From: Mycobacterium sp. URHB0044
Lineage (GTDB): Bacteria > Actinomycetota > Actinomycetes > Mycobacteriales > Mycobacteriaceae
Reading direction: 5' to 3'
Length of the DNA: 64,000 bases
Assembly (NCBI RefSeq): GCF_000620625.1
Contig: NZ_JIAW01000021.1
Span: 1 to 64,000 of the forward strand
A program made the position numbers and the translations under genes. Below, piece after piece: positions 50,096-59,502 of this stretch; position 1 is the first letter of the stretch; the number at the start of each line of letters is the position of its first letter. The notes under the pieces are model-generated. The model saw nothing but the letters and a program-made list of their open reading frames with translations. It searched no databases and was not told the DNA's origin.

Positions 50096-51592
50096 TCACT
50101 TGACGTGGATCTCCCTGGAGTTTCTGGCCATCGCGTGCGAAATCGGCGTCACCGCGTCGCCGAGGTCGCGCCAGGTCCGGTAGGCGTCGTCGTAGATCGA
50201 CCGCCGTGTCGGGTCGGGCACGACGGGTGGGTCGAGTGCGACGAACCGGGCAGCATCCGACCAGTCGTCGAGCGCGCCGATCCCGATGGCCGCGATCACT
50301 GCCGCGCCCAGCGAGGCGCCAGGATGGCCACGGACGGGCCGCATCTCGATGCCGAGCACGTCGGCGTGAATCTGCTTCCACAGCGTGGACTTGGATCCGC
50401 CGTTGGTAATCATCACCCGGCTGGGCCGGATGCCGATGTCGGTGAACACGTCGACGTGATGCCGGAAGCCGAACGCGATGGCCTCCAGCACGGAGCGATA
50501 CACATCCGCCCTGGTGTGCCCGAGGTGCATCCCGGCGAAGACGCCGCGCAGGTCCGGGTCGTGCAATGGGCTCTTCTCGCCGAGGAAGTACGGCAGGCAC
50601 AGCACTTCGGCCGGTGCGGAAGCCTCCGCTTCGTCGTCGAGCCGAATCAGTTCCTCGCCCCCGATCAGCGCTTGGAACCAGCGGATCAGGCTGCCGCTGG
50701 TGGCCATGCAGCCGTTCGGCAGCCAGTGCCCGGGCATGGGATGGGCGTCGAGGTAGAGCCGCTCGTCGACCACCTTGGTGTCGCTGGCGACCAGAATGTC
50801 GCCTGCGCCACCGAGTTTCACCAAGGCGTCGCCCGCTGCGTTCACTCCCGCGGCAAAGGCGGACAGCACGTGGTCGGCGCCGCCGACGATCAGCGCGGTG
50901 CCTGCCGCCAGGCCGGTCGCCTCGGCCGCCTCCCGGCTCAGGTCGCCGACCCGCGATCCCGGCCGGTGGACGGGCGGCAGCGTGGCGGCGTCGAGGCCGG
51001 CGGCCGACAGCACCTGCTCGGCGATCTCGCCGTCGATGGTGAACAGGCCGGACTCCAGGGCCCAGTTCTGTTCGACGTGGACGTCGGCACCCAGCGCCGT
51101 CAGCACCCAGTCGTAGGACCCGACGTAGTGGGCCGTGCGCGCGTAGACGTCCGGCTCGTGTTCGCGCAGCCACATCGCGGTGGGGGCAACCGATTGCTGG
51201 GTCAGTGCCGAACCGGTCATCGCGACCAGGTCGACGCTCGCCAGAGCCGCCGCCAGTTTCCCGACCTCCTGATGCGCCCTGGCATCGTTCTGAAGAATGG
51301 CGCGGCGCAGCGGTTTTCCGCTCCGGTCGAGCGGCACCACGGCAGGTACCATCCCGGACACCGCGACGGCGCCGACGGCCGCGCCGTCGATACCGCTGGC
51401 GCACAGCACTTCCCGGATGGATTCGACGACTCCGGTGTGCCACTGGTCGGTATCGGCCTCGGCGAAGCCCGGTGCCGAGGAGTGCAGCACCGTCTCGCGG
51501 GAAGCCTGCGCGATGATGCCGCGCGCCGTGTTGAACAGCACCGTCTTGGTGCCGGTGGTACCGACGTCGACGCCGATGGTGTGGGTGCTCAC
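50096..51592 (-). CDS. FGGY-family carbohydrate kinase (xylulokinase-like)
   Basis: ATP-dependent sugar/polyol kinase of 498 residues. N-terminal phosphate motif GVDVGTTGTKTVLFN (about 7-21), the FGGY motif region with KLGGAGDILVAS, and the C-terminal NGGSKSTLWKQIHADVLG. The usual catalytic Asp is in the GGADHVLSAF stretch. Among FGGY members it looks closest to xylulokinase/erythritol-type kinases, but the substrate is unassigned. GTG 51592 overlaps the DeoR stop by four bases, so kinase and regulator are made together. Confidence 0.93.
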   Translation of the reverse strand: MSTHTIGVDVGTTGTKTVLFNTARGIIAQASRETVLHSSAPGFAEADTDQWHTGVVESIREVLCASGIDGAAVGAVAVSGMVPAVVPLDRSGKPLRRAILQNDARAHQEVGKLAAALASVDLVAMTGSALTQQSVAPTAMWLREHEPDVYARTAHYVGSYDWVLTALGADVHVEQNWALESGLFTIDGEIAEQVLSAAGLDAATLPPVHRPGSRVGDLSREAAEATGLAAGTALIVGGADHVLSAFAAGVNAAGDALVKLGGAGDILVASDTKVVDERLYLDAHPMPGHWLPNGCMATSGSLIRWFQALIGGEELIRLDDEAEASAPAEVLCLPYFLGEKSPLHDPDLRGVFAGMHLGHTRADVYRSVLEAIAFGFRHHVDVFTDIGIRPSRVMITNGGSKSTLWKQIHADVLGIEMRPVRGHPGASLGAAVIAAIGIGALDDWSDAARFVALDPPVVPDPTRRSIYDDAYRTWRDLGDAVTPISHAMARNSREIHVK

Positions 51593-52398
51593 AGCGATTC
51601 CACCTCCGGCGTCGAGGCGTGGCCGACGCAGATGACGTCGACACCGGCGTTGCGTGCGGCAACCAGCGTGGGGTGGTCGGGTTCGCCGTCGGTGACGATC
51701 GCGTCGATCTGCGCCAGCGCAGCGATGCTGACGAACGTGACGCGGCCGAGTTTGCTCTTGTCGGCGGCGACGATCACCCGGTCGGCGCGTCGGCTCGCCG
51801 CCCGCTTCACAGCGCTCTCCGCCTGGTGGTAGTCGGAGATGCCGCGCTCGCCGTCGATGCCGGCGACGCCCATGACGAAGGTGTCGCAGTTGTAGTTGGC
51901 CAGCGTGTCGACGGCGGCAGGACCGATCAGGCTCAATTCCCCCGGCCGCAACTCGCCGCCGGTCAGGACGACGGTGGTGTCCGTTTCGTCGATCAGTGCC
52001 AGGGCCACCAGCACGCTAGGGGTCACGACGGTGAGTCCCAGCCGGCGGCCACGCAGCGACTGGGCCACGGCGAGCGCGGTGCTTCCGGAGTCGAGGATGA
52101 GGGTCTCCGCGGGCCCGATCAGGTCGGCGACCTCGTCGGCGATGTGGCGCTTCTCGTCCGCGGCGTCGGCGACCCTGGTCGCGAACGAGGGTTCGGTGTC
52201 CTTGCCCTTCAAGGCGATCGCGCCACCGACCACCCGTCGGACCACGCCGAGGGTCTCCAGTGCCTCGACATCCCGACGGATCGTCATCTCGGAGACGTCG
52301 AATTCCGCGGCGAGTTCGGCGTAGCCGACTTCGCGGTCGGCCCGGACGCGCTGCTCGATGCGGTCCCTGCGGGTCTTCGCGTCCACGCTCAGAACCAC
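51589..52398 (-). CDS. DeoR-family regulator of the carbohydrate operon
   Basis: Regulator of about 269 residues. The N-terminal DeoR helix-turn-helix (about 10-60) contains YAELAAEFDVSEMTIRRDVEALE; the C-terminal sugar-phosphate sensor (about 80-250) has ILDSGSTALAVAQ and VVLTGGELRPGELSLIGP. GTG 52398 or GTG 52386 could be the start; neither has a strong ribosome site. It heads the eight-gene operon, with GTGTG/CACAC repeats just upstream, so it is likely an autorepressor relieved by a phosphorylated sugar made by the kinase. Confidence 0.92.
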   Translation of the reverse strand: MVLSVDAKTRRDRIEQRVRADREVGYAELAAEFDVSEMTIRRDVEALETLGVVRRVVGGAIALKGKDTEPSFATRVADAADEKRHIADEVADLIGPAETLILDSGSTALAVAQSLRGRRLGLTVVTPSVLVALALIDETDTTVVLTGGELRPGELSLIGPAAVDTLANYNCDTFVMGVAGIDGERGISDYHQAESAVKRAASRRADRVIVAADKSKLGRVTFVSIAALAQIDAIVTDGEPDHPTLVAARNAGVDVICVGHASTPEVESL

Positions 52399-52403
52399 CA
52401 ATC

Positions 52404-52419
52404 GTGTGGAAAATTCACA
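52404..52419. promoter_or_regulatory. Operator-like repeat next to the DeoR start
   Basis: GTGTGGAAAATTCACA contains TGTG and CACA ends around an A+T-rich centre, six bases from the DeoR start at 52398. It resembles the two sites at 52466-52504 and is probably the promoter-proximal DeoR site. Confidence 0.6.
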
Positions 52420-52465
52420 AATATGGTTTGCCGTTCGGGCAACGCTGCGGGTAATCAACGCGCTG

Positions 52466-52504
52466 AGTGTGAATTTACAACACACTGGTGTGGAACGTCC
52501 ACAC
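52466..52504. promoter_or_regulatory. Clustered GTGTG/CACAC inverted repeats upstream of DeoR
   Basis: AGTGTG (52466-52471) pairs with CACACT (52481-52486) over a nine-base spacer; GTGTGGA-ACG-TCCACAC (52488-52504) is a perfect inverted repeat with seven-base arms; and CACAC-TG-GTGTG overlaps the two. With 52404-52419 this gives at least three related sites, as expected for cooperative DeoR repression. Confidence 0.68.
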
Positions 52505-52553
52505 TTGTCACCACTTTCTCGGTGACCGCGCCGCGAAGCGCTAACGTGCGCGC

Positions 52554-53465
52554 GTGCTGCACTTACGGGTCATCGCTCCGGCGGACTTGCGTGAGCCGGT
52601 GATCGAACTTCTGACGGGCCACGCGGGCGTGACTCATCTCGTCTTTCACCGCGATGCCGCGCTGGAACCCCGCGGCGACGAGATCACCGCCGACATCGCC
52701 AGGGAGGCCGGCAACGACATCGTGGAGCGGCTCAAGCAGCTCGGTGTGCGCGAACGCGGAGCGATCACACTCGACGTCGTCGACACGGTGTTGTCGACCG
52801 CGGCCTTCCGTGCCGAGGACGAGGCCGAAGGGGATCCCGCCGACGCCGTCATCTGGGACGAACTCGCCGCGCGGACCCGCGAGGAGGCCACGCTCAACGT
52901 CACGTTCCTGATGTTCCTCTGCCTGGCGTGCCTGATCGCCGCGGTGGGCGTGGTCACCGACTCACCGGTGACCGTGGTCGGAGCGATGGTGGTCGGTCCC
53001 GAGTTCGGGCCGTTGGCCGCACTCGCAGTGGCACTCGTCCGCCGCCGGCTCTACCTCGCCCGTCGTGCGTATATCGCCCTGTTGGTCGGTTTTCCCGTTG
53101 CGATGCTCGTCACCGGCATCGGCGTGCTGGCCGGCGAGGCCGTCGGCTGGATAGACCTCAACAGCACGCGGGAACTCAACGAGGTCGACTTCATCTTCCA
53201 GGTCGGTCCGCTGTCGTTCGTGGTCGCGATGTTCGCAGGCGCCGCTGGGATGCTGTCACTGGTTTCCTCGAAATCCGCAGCGCTGGTTGGGGTCTTCATC
53301 TCGGTCACCACCGTGCCCGCCGCAGGGTTCGCCGTGGTCGCCGCGACGATCGGCGAGTGGGACGTGGCCGCCAAGTCGGCCGCGCAGCTGGCGGTCAACC
53401 TGGTCGGCATCGTGGTGGCTGGGGTGGTGGTGCTCTGGGTTCACCGCCGCGCGCACCGGACGTAA
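52554..53465 (+). CDS. DUF389 family membrane protein
   Basis: Protein of 303 residues. Residues 1-110 form a soluble alpha/beta domain (LHLRVIAPADLREPVIELL, then ITADIAREAGNDIVERL); the C-terminal part has about six hydrophobic segments with VVGAMVVGPEFGPLAALAVAL, matching DUF389/TIGR00341. Function unknown; transport has been suggested for relatives. The GTG at 52554 has TAACGT seven bases upstream and no ribosome site, so the transcript may be leaderless. It is divergent from the DeoR operon. Confidence 0.87.
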   Translation: MLHLRVIAPADLREPVIELLTGHAGVTHLVFHRDAALEPRGDEITADIAREAGNDIVERLKQLGVRERGAITLDVVDTVLSTAAFRAEDEAEGDPADAVIWDELAARTREEATLNVTFLMFLCLACLIAAVGVVTDSPVTVVGAMVVGPEFGPLAALAVALVRRRLYLARRAYIALLVGFPVAMLVTGIGVLAGEAVGWIDLNSTRELNEVDFIFQVGPLSFVVAMFAGAAGMLSLVSSKSAALVGVFISVTTVPAAGFAVVAATIGEWDVAAKSAAQLAVNLVGIVVAGVVVLWVHRRAHRT

Positions 53466-53512
53466 CCCCGCTGCGGTGCGCGGTTTCATATCGGTTGTGA
53501 TGGGATCAACCC

Positions 53513-56500
53513 ATGGGTATCAAGGTGGCGCTGGAGCATCGCACCAGCTACACGTTCGACCGACTGGTGGAGGTGTATCCCCATGTCGTCCGGCTGCGCC
53601 CGGCCCCGCACTCGCGTACCCCGATCGAGGCCTACTCGCTGACCGTCGAACCTGCGGACCACTTCGTCAACTGGCAGCAGGACGCATTCGGGAACTTCAT
53701 GGCCCGGCTGGTGTTCCCGTCGCGCACACGTAGCCTCACCATCACCGTCGGCCTGATCGCCGACCTCAAGGTGATCAACCCCTTCGACTTCTTCATCGAG
53801 GAGTACGCCGAGCGGATCGGTTTCGAGTACCCGAAGGCGCTGGCAGAGGACCTCAAGCCGTATCTGCGGCCGGTCGACGAGGCCGACGAGGGGACAGGGC
53901 CGGGCGACTTGGCGCAGGCGTGGGTGAAGGACTTCTCGGTTGCATCAGGCACCCGCACGATCGACTTCCTGGTCGCCCTCAACCGGGCGGTCAACGGCGA
54001 CGTCGGCTACAGCGTGCGCATGGAACCAGGCGTGCAGACCCCCGACTTCACGCTGCGCAGTGGCATCGGATCCTGCCGCGACTCGGCCTGGTTGCTCGTC
54101 TCGATCCTGCGTCAGATGGGCCTCGCCGCCCGGTTCGTGTCGGGATACCTGGTCCAGCTCACCTCGGACGTGCGGGCGCTCGACGGACCGTCGGGTCCCA
54201 CCGCGGACTTCACCGACCTCCATGCCTGGACCGAGGTGTACATCCCTGGAGCCGGCTGGATCGGGCTCGATCCGACCTCTGGACTGTTCGCCGGGGAAGG
54301 GCACATTCCCCTGTCGGCGACGCCGCACCCGGCGTCCTCGGCGCCCATCACCGGTGCGACGGAGCCGTGCGAGACCACGCTGGACTTCTCCAACCTGGTG
54401 ACCCGGGTACATGAGGACCCCAGGGTGACACTGCCCTACACCGACGCTGCCTGGGACGCCATCCAGTCCCTGGGCGCCCGGGTCGACGAGCGGATGGCGG
54501 CCAATGACGTCCGCCTCACCGTGGGAGGCGAGCCGACGTTCGTCTCCATCGACAACCAGGTCGATCCGGAGTGGACCACCGACGCCGACGGCCCACTCAA
54601 ACGGGAACGGGCGTCAGCGCTGGCCGCGCGACTGAAGGCGCAATGGGCACCGCAGGGGCTGGTGCAGCGCAACCAGGGCAAGTGGTATCCCGGGGAACCG
54701 TTGCCCCGCTGGCAGATTGGTCTGTACTGGCGCGCCGACGGATCACCCCTGTGGACCAACGCAGCTCTGCTCGCCGACCCATGGTCGACCGATTCGCAGA
54801 CCGTCGAAGCGCCGTCCGACGCCGGACGGCGACTCCTCGGCTACCTCGCGGACGGCCTCGGGCTGCCCGCCAGCCAGGTGCGCCCAGCCTACGAGGACGC
54901 GCTGAGCCGGCTCGCCGACTCGGTGCGGCAACCGGCCGGCGACCCGGTTGCAGCGGACGAGGATCTGGCGGCCGACACCGCCGACGCGCGGGCCGGGCTG
55001 CTGGCGCGCCTGGACGAGACCGTCGGTGAGGCTGCGGCTTACGTGCTGCCGCTGCACCGGCGTGACGACGACACGGGGTGGGCGAGCGCGGACTGGCGGC
55101 TGCGCCGCGGACGGCTGGTCCTGCTCGACGGCGACTCGCCTGCCGGCCTTCGGCTGCCGCTGAAGTCGGTCAGCTGGCGGCCACCGCGCCCCTCGTTCGA
55201 CGCCGACCCCTCGAGACGCCGTGGCGCGCTGATGCCGTCCTCGGATGCGGGATCCGAGGATGCGACCGCGCCGGTCGAGGATGCCGACGGCGCGCCCCCG
55301 ACGGCGATGGTCGCCGAGGTCCGAGACGGTGTGCTGTATGTATTCCTTCCCCCCACAGAGGAACTCGAGCACTTCGTGGACCTCGTCACCCGGATCGAGG
55401 CCGCGGCCGCCAAGGCGGATTGCCCGGTGGTCGTCGAGGGTTACGGCCCGCCGCCCGATCCCCGCCTGGTGGCCATGTCCGTCACCCCGGACCCGGGCGT
55501 CATCGAGGTCAACGTCGCGCCAACGGCCAGCTTCGCCGAGCAGCGCCAGCAGCTGGAGACGCTCTACGAGGAGGCCCGCCTGTCCCGGCTGTCGACGGAA
55601 TCGTTCGACTTCGACGGCACGCACGGCGGCACCGGCGGCGGCAACCACATCACGCTGGGCGGCACCACTCCTGCCGAGTCGCCGCTGCTGCGCCGACCCG
55701 ACCTGCTGGTCTCGATGCTGACCTACTGGCAGCGTCACCCCGCGTTGTCCTACCTGTTCTCCGGGCGCTTCATCGGCACGACCTCGCAGGCGCCCCGCGT
55801 CGACGAGGGCCGGTCGGATTCGCTCTACGAGCTGGAGATCGCCTTTGCCGAGATCGCAAGACTGACACGCGATTCGGGAACAGCGAAGCCGTGGGTGACC
55901 GACCGCGCGTTGCGCCACCTGCTCACCGACATCACCGGCAACACCCACCGCGCCGAGTTCTGCATCGACAAGCTCTACAGCCCGGACAGCGCGCGCGGCC
56001 GCCTCGGCCTGCTGGAGTTGCGCGGCTTCGAGATGCCGCCGCACTTCCAGATGGCGATGGTGCAATCGCTGTTGGTGCGCGCGCTGGTGTCCTGGTTCTG
56101 GGACGAACCGCTGCACGCGCCGCTGATCCGCCACGGCGCCAACCTGCACGGCAGATATCTGTTGCCCCACTTCATCATTCACGACATCGCGGACGTCGCC
56201 GCAGACCTGCGGGCGCACGGAATCAACTTCGACACCAGTTGGCTGGACCCGTTCACCGAGTTCCGCTTCCCGCGCATCGGCACCGCCGTGTTCGACGGTG
56301 TGGAGATCGAACTGCGCGGCGCCATCGAACCGTGGAACGTCCTGGGGGAGGAGTCCACCGCCGGCGGCACCGCCCGGTACGTCGACTCATCGGTGGAGCG
56401 CATCCAGGTCAGGCTCATCGGCGCCGACCGGCACCGCTACGTCGTCACCGCAAACGGCTACCCGATCCCACTGCTGGCCACGGACAACCCCGACGTCCAG

Positions 56501-56842
56501 GTCGGCGGCGTGCGCTACCGCGCGTGGCAGCCGCCGAGTGCCCTGCATCCGACCATCACCGTCGACGGGCCGCTGCGATTCGAACTCGTCGACACCGCCA
56601 ACGGCGTGTCCCGCGGCGGATGTACCTACCACGTATCCCATCCCGGCGGACGGTCATACGAGACGCCGCCCGTCAACGCCGTCGAGGCCGAGTCCCGCCG
56701 CGGCAGGCGTTTCGAAGCCGCCGGTTTCACCCCGGGACAGGTCGACATGTCCGACATCCGCGAGAAGCAGGCCCGCCAGTCCACCGATGTGGGCGCGCCG
56801 GGGATCTTGGACCTGCGCCGGGTGCGTACCGTTCTGCGTTGA
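53513..56842 (+). CDS. Large transglutaminase-like/DUF2126 protein (Rv2566 type)
   Basis: Protein of 1109 residues. Order: transglutaminase N-terminal domain (1-100), transglutaminase core with Cys in GIGSCRDSAWL (about 187), His in HAWTEVYIPGAGW (about 237) and Asp in GLDPTSG, then a DUF2126 region from about 335 (GGEPTFVSIDNQVDPEW) to the C-terminus. The domain pair is widespread and always encoded near an ATP-grasp/alpha-E protein; it is predicted to handle amide or isopeptide bonds, but no reaction is known. The stop overlaps the next ATG by one base. M. tuberculosis Rv2566 is of similar size (about 1140). Confidence 0.93.
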   Translation: MGIKVALEHRTSYTFDRLVEVYPHVVRLRPAPHSRTPIEAYSLTVEPADHFVNWQQDAFGNFMARLVFPSRTRSLTITVGLIADLKVINPFDFFIEEYAERIGFEYPKALAEDLKPYLRPVDEADEGTGPGDLAQAWVKDFSVASGTRTIDFLVALNRAVNGDVGYSVRMEPGVQTPDFTLRSGIGSCRDSAWLLVSILRQMGLAARFVSGYLVQLTSDVRALDGPSGPTADFTDLHAWTEVYIPGAGWIGLDPTSGLFAGEGHIPLSATPHPASSAPITGATEPCETTLDFSNLVTRVHEDPRVTLPYTDAAWDAIQSLGARVDERMAANDVRLTVGGEPTFVSIDNQVDPEWTTDADGPLKRERASALAARLKAQWAPQGLVQRNQGKWYPGEPLPRWQIGLYWRADGSPLWTNAALLADPWSTDSQTVEAPSDAGRRLLGYLADGLGLPASQVRPAYEDALSRLADSVRQPAGDPVAADEDLAADTADARAGLLARLDETVGEAAAYVLPLHRRDDDTGWASADWRLRRGRLVLLDGDSPAGLRLPLKSVSWRPPRPSFDADPSRRRGALMPSSDAGSEDATAPVEDADGAPPTAMVAEVRDGVLYVFLPPTEELEHFVDLVTRIEAAAAKADCPVVVEGYGPPPDPRLVAMSVTPDPGVIEVNVAPTASFAEQRQQLETLYEEARLSRLSTESFDFDGTHGGTGGGNHITLGGTTPAESPLLRRPDLLVSMLTYWQRHPALSYLFSGRFIGTTSQAPRVDEGRSDSLYELEIAFAEIARLTRDSGTAKPWVTDRALRHLLTDITGNTHRAEFCIDKLYSPDSARGRLGLLELRGFEMPPHFQMAMVQSLLVRALVSWFWDEPLHAPLIRHGANLHGRYLLPHFIIHDIADVAADLRAHGINFDTSWLDPFTEFRFPRIGTAVFDGVEIELRGAIEPWNVLGEESTAGGTARYVDSSVERIQVRLIGADRHRYVVTANGYPIPLLATDNPDVQVGGVRYRAWQPPSALHPTITVDGPLRFELVDTANGVSRGGCTYHVSHPGGRSYETPPVNAVEAESRRGRRFEAAGFTPGQVDMSDIREKQARQSTDVGAPGILDLRRVRTVLR

Positions 56843-59502
56843 TGATTCTTCGCGCTAGCGGCTCACCCGAGCCGCCCCCTGCGGTCGGCGACGCCGACGA
56901 CGTGCTGGCCGGCTACCGCTCGGCACGCGCGCAGGAGGCGTTGTTCGACGTCAGGGGCGGCGCGGCCACCGGTTACGACGAGTTCGTCGACGCGGGAGGC
57001 AACATCCGCCCCGCATGGCAAGACCTCGCCGAATGCGTGTCGGAGCGGGGGCGTGGCGGGCTGGACCGGCTGCGGTCGGCGGTCAGAAGCCTCGTCGACA
57101 ACGACGGCATCACGTTCGTCCAGGTCGATCGGCACGGCGAAGCGGTCACGAACGGCGATGGCACCTCGGTGCCGGGCCCGTGGCACCTCGACGCGCTACC
57201 GCTGGTGATCTCGTCGCCCGACTGGGACACCATCGAGTCCGGTCTGGTGCAGCGGTCGCGGCTGCTCGACGCCGTCCTTGCGGATCTGTACGGGCCACGT
57301 CGGTCGATCACCAGCGGCACGCTGCCTCCTGCCCTGCTGTTCGCCCATCCCGGTTACGTCAGGGCCGCCCGTGGCATCGTCGTGCCGGGGCGTCATCAGC
57401 TGTTCCTGCACGGCTGCGACATCAGCCGCAACAAGGGCGGCGACTTCGTGGTCAACGCGGACTGGACCCAGGCCCCCTCGGGTGCCGGGTACGCGTTGGC
57501 CGATCGCCGCGTCGCCGCACACGCGATGCCCGACCTCTACGAGCGCATCGGCCCACGGCCCGCCTCGCCGTGGGCGCAGGCGTTGCGGCTCGCGCTCATC
57601 GACGCCGCCCCCGAGTCGGCCGAGGAACCCGTCGTGGTGGTGCTGAGTCCGGGCATCCATTCCGAGACCGCGTTCGACCAGGCCTACCTGGCCAGCGTGC
57701 TCGGCTTCCCGCTGGTGGAGAGCGCCGATCTGGTGGTCCGCGACGGCAAGTTGTGGATGCGTTCGCTCGGCACGCTGAAGCGGGTGGACGTGGTGCTGCG
57801 CCGAGTCGACGCGGACTACGCCGACCCACTCGATCTGCGTCCCGACTCGCGGCTCGGTGTCGTCGGGCTGGTCGAGGTGTTGCGGCGCGGGGCGGTGACC
57901 GTGGTCAACACACTCGGCAGCGGCATCCTGGAAAGCCCGGGGCTGCTTCGGTTCCTGCCCGAATTGGCGGAGCTGCTGCTCGGCGAGACGCCGCTGCTGC
58001 AGACCGCACCTGCCTATTGGGGCGGCATCGACGTGGAGCGATCGCACCTGCTCGCCAACCTGTCGTCGCTGCTGATCAAGCCGGTTACCGGTGGTGAGAC
58101 GATCGTCGGCCCGGCGCTGTCGGCAGCGCGGCGCGAGGAACTGGCCGCGCGGATCGGTGCCACGCCGTGGCAGTGGGTGGGTCAGGAGTTGCCCCAGTTC
58201 TCTTCGGCGCCAACGGACGTGCATCCCACCGGCCTGTCGTCGGGCAGCGTGGGCATGCGCCTGTTCACCGTCGCTCAGCGTGGTGGATATGCGCCGATGA
58301 ACGGCGGACTTGGCTACCTCCTCGCCCCGGGACATGCCGCGCACAAGCTGAACACCGTTGCAGCCAAGGACATCTGGATCCGCACGCCGGCCCGGGTGAC
58401 GGCCGAGCGGATTCCGACGCCGTCGGTGGACCTGCCGGCGATCACCCCCAGCCCCACCCGTGCCGTCAGCTCACCGCGCGTGCTGTCCGACCTGTTCTGG
58501 CTCGGCCGCTACGCCGAACGCGCGGAGAGCATGGCCCGGCTGCTCAACATCACGCGCGAGCGGTACCACGAATTCCGATACCGCAGGGACCTGGCCGGAA
58601 GTGAGTGCGTTCCCGTCCTGCTCACCGCACTCGGCCGGATCACCGGTACCGACGCCGGTGGCGACGGCGACTACGCCGAGTTGGTCGCGATAGCGCCGAC
58701 GACGCTGTGGTCGCTCACCGCCGACCGGCACCGCCCCGGCGCGCTGGCGCAATCGGTCGAACGGCTGGGCCTGACCTCGCGCGCGGTTCGCGACCAGATG
58801 TCGAACGACACCTGGATGGTGCTGGCCGCCGTCGAGCGTGCGGTGCTGCACCCGTCCGGTTCGCCACCGGACTCCAAGAACGAGGGCGAGGCCTACCTCG
58901 CGAACGCCCACAGCCAGACGCTCGCAGGCATGCTCGCGCTGTCCGGGGTGGCTGCCGAGTCGATGGTGCACGACGTCGGCTGGACCGTGATGGACATCGG
59001 CAAGCGCATCGAGCGGGGGATTTGGCTGGTCACGCTCCTGAGTGCCACGCTGACCACCGTGCGGAGTGCAGGCGCCGAGCAGACCATCACCGAGTCGGCC
59101 CTGGTGGCATGCGAGTCGTCGGTCATCTATCGCAGGCGCACGCTGGGCAAGGTGAGCGTCGCCGCCGTCGCGGACCTGGTGCTGTTCGACGAGGAGAACC
59201 CTCGATCGCTGGCCTATCAGTTCGAGCGGCTGCGCACGAACCTCAAGGCCCTGCCGTCGTCGTCGGGTTCGTCGCGGCCCGAACGACTGATCGACGAGGT
59301 CGGCGCTCGGCTGCGGCGCCTCGATCCGGCCGACCTCGAGGACGTCACGCCGGACGGCAAGCGGGCCGAGCTGGCCGACCTGCTCGACGGCATCCACGCC
59401 GATCTACGTGAACTGTCGCGCATCATCACCTCAACTCACCTGTCCCTGCCGGGTGGCATGCAACCGCTGTGGGGACCCGACGAGCGTCGGGTGATGCCGT
59501 GA
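56842..59502 (+). CDS. Circularly permuted ATP-grasp / alpha-E domain fusion (Rv2567 type)
   Basis: Protein of 886 residues, very close to the 884 of M. tuberculosis Rv2567. The N-terminal half (about 80-470) is a circularly permuted ATP-grasp: LLDAVLADLYGPRRSITSG, FLHGCDISRNKGGDFVVN, SGILESPGLLRFLPELAELL and LLIKPVTGG carry the expected nucleotide- and metal-binding residues. The C-terminal half (about 540-880) is an alpha-E helical domain starting LFWLGRYAERAESMARLLN. ATP-grasp enzymes of this type are predicted to ligate amino acids or peptides. It is coupled by one- and four-base overlaps to genes on both sides. Confidence 0.93.
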   Translation: MILRASGSPEPPPAVGDADDVLAGYRSARAQEALFDVRGGAATGYDEFVDAGGNIRPAWQDLAECVSERGRGGLDRLRSAVRSLVDNDGITFVQVDRHGEAVTNGDGTSVPGPWHLDALPLVISSPDWDTIESGLVQRSRLLDAVLADLYGPRRSITSGTLPPALLFAHPGYVRAARGIVVPGRHQLFLHGCDISRNKGGDFVVNADWTQAPSGAGYALADRRVAAHAMPDLYERIGPRPASPWAQALRLALIDAAPESAEEPVVVVLSPGIHSETAFDQAYLASVLGFPLVESADLVVRDGKLWMRSLGTLKRVDVVLRRVDADYADPLDLRPDSRLGVVGLVEVLRRGAVTVVNTLGSGILESPGLLRFLPELAELLLGETPLLQTAPAYWGGIDVERSHLLANLSSLLIKPVTGGETIVGPALSAARREELAARIGATPWQWVGQELPQFSSAPTDVHPTGLSSGSVGMRLFTVAQRGGYAPMNGGLGYLLAPGHAAHKLNTVAAKDIWIRTPARVTAERIPTPSVDLPAITPSPTRAVSSPRVLSDLFWLGRYAERAESMARLLNITRERYHEFRYRRDLAGSECVPVLLTALGRITGTDAGGDGDYAELVAIAPTTLWSLTADRHRPGALAQSVERLGLTSRAVRDQMSNDTWMVLAAVERAVLHPSGSPPDSKNEGEAYLANAHSQTLAGMLALSGVAAESMVHDVGWTVMDIGKRIERGIWLVTLLSATLTTVRSAGAEQTITESALVACESSVIYRRRTLGKVSVAAVADLVLFDEENPRSLAYQFERLRTNLKALPSSSGSSRPERLIDEVGARLRRLDPADLEDVTPDGKRAELADLLDGIHADLRELSRIITSTHLSLPGGMQPLWGPDERRVMP

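Noticed and set aside
54743..56218. Leftward open frame of about 491 codons inside the Rv2566-type gene
   Set aside because: No family features; lies wholly inside a gene with intact domains on the other strand.
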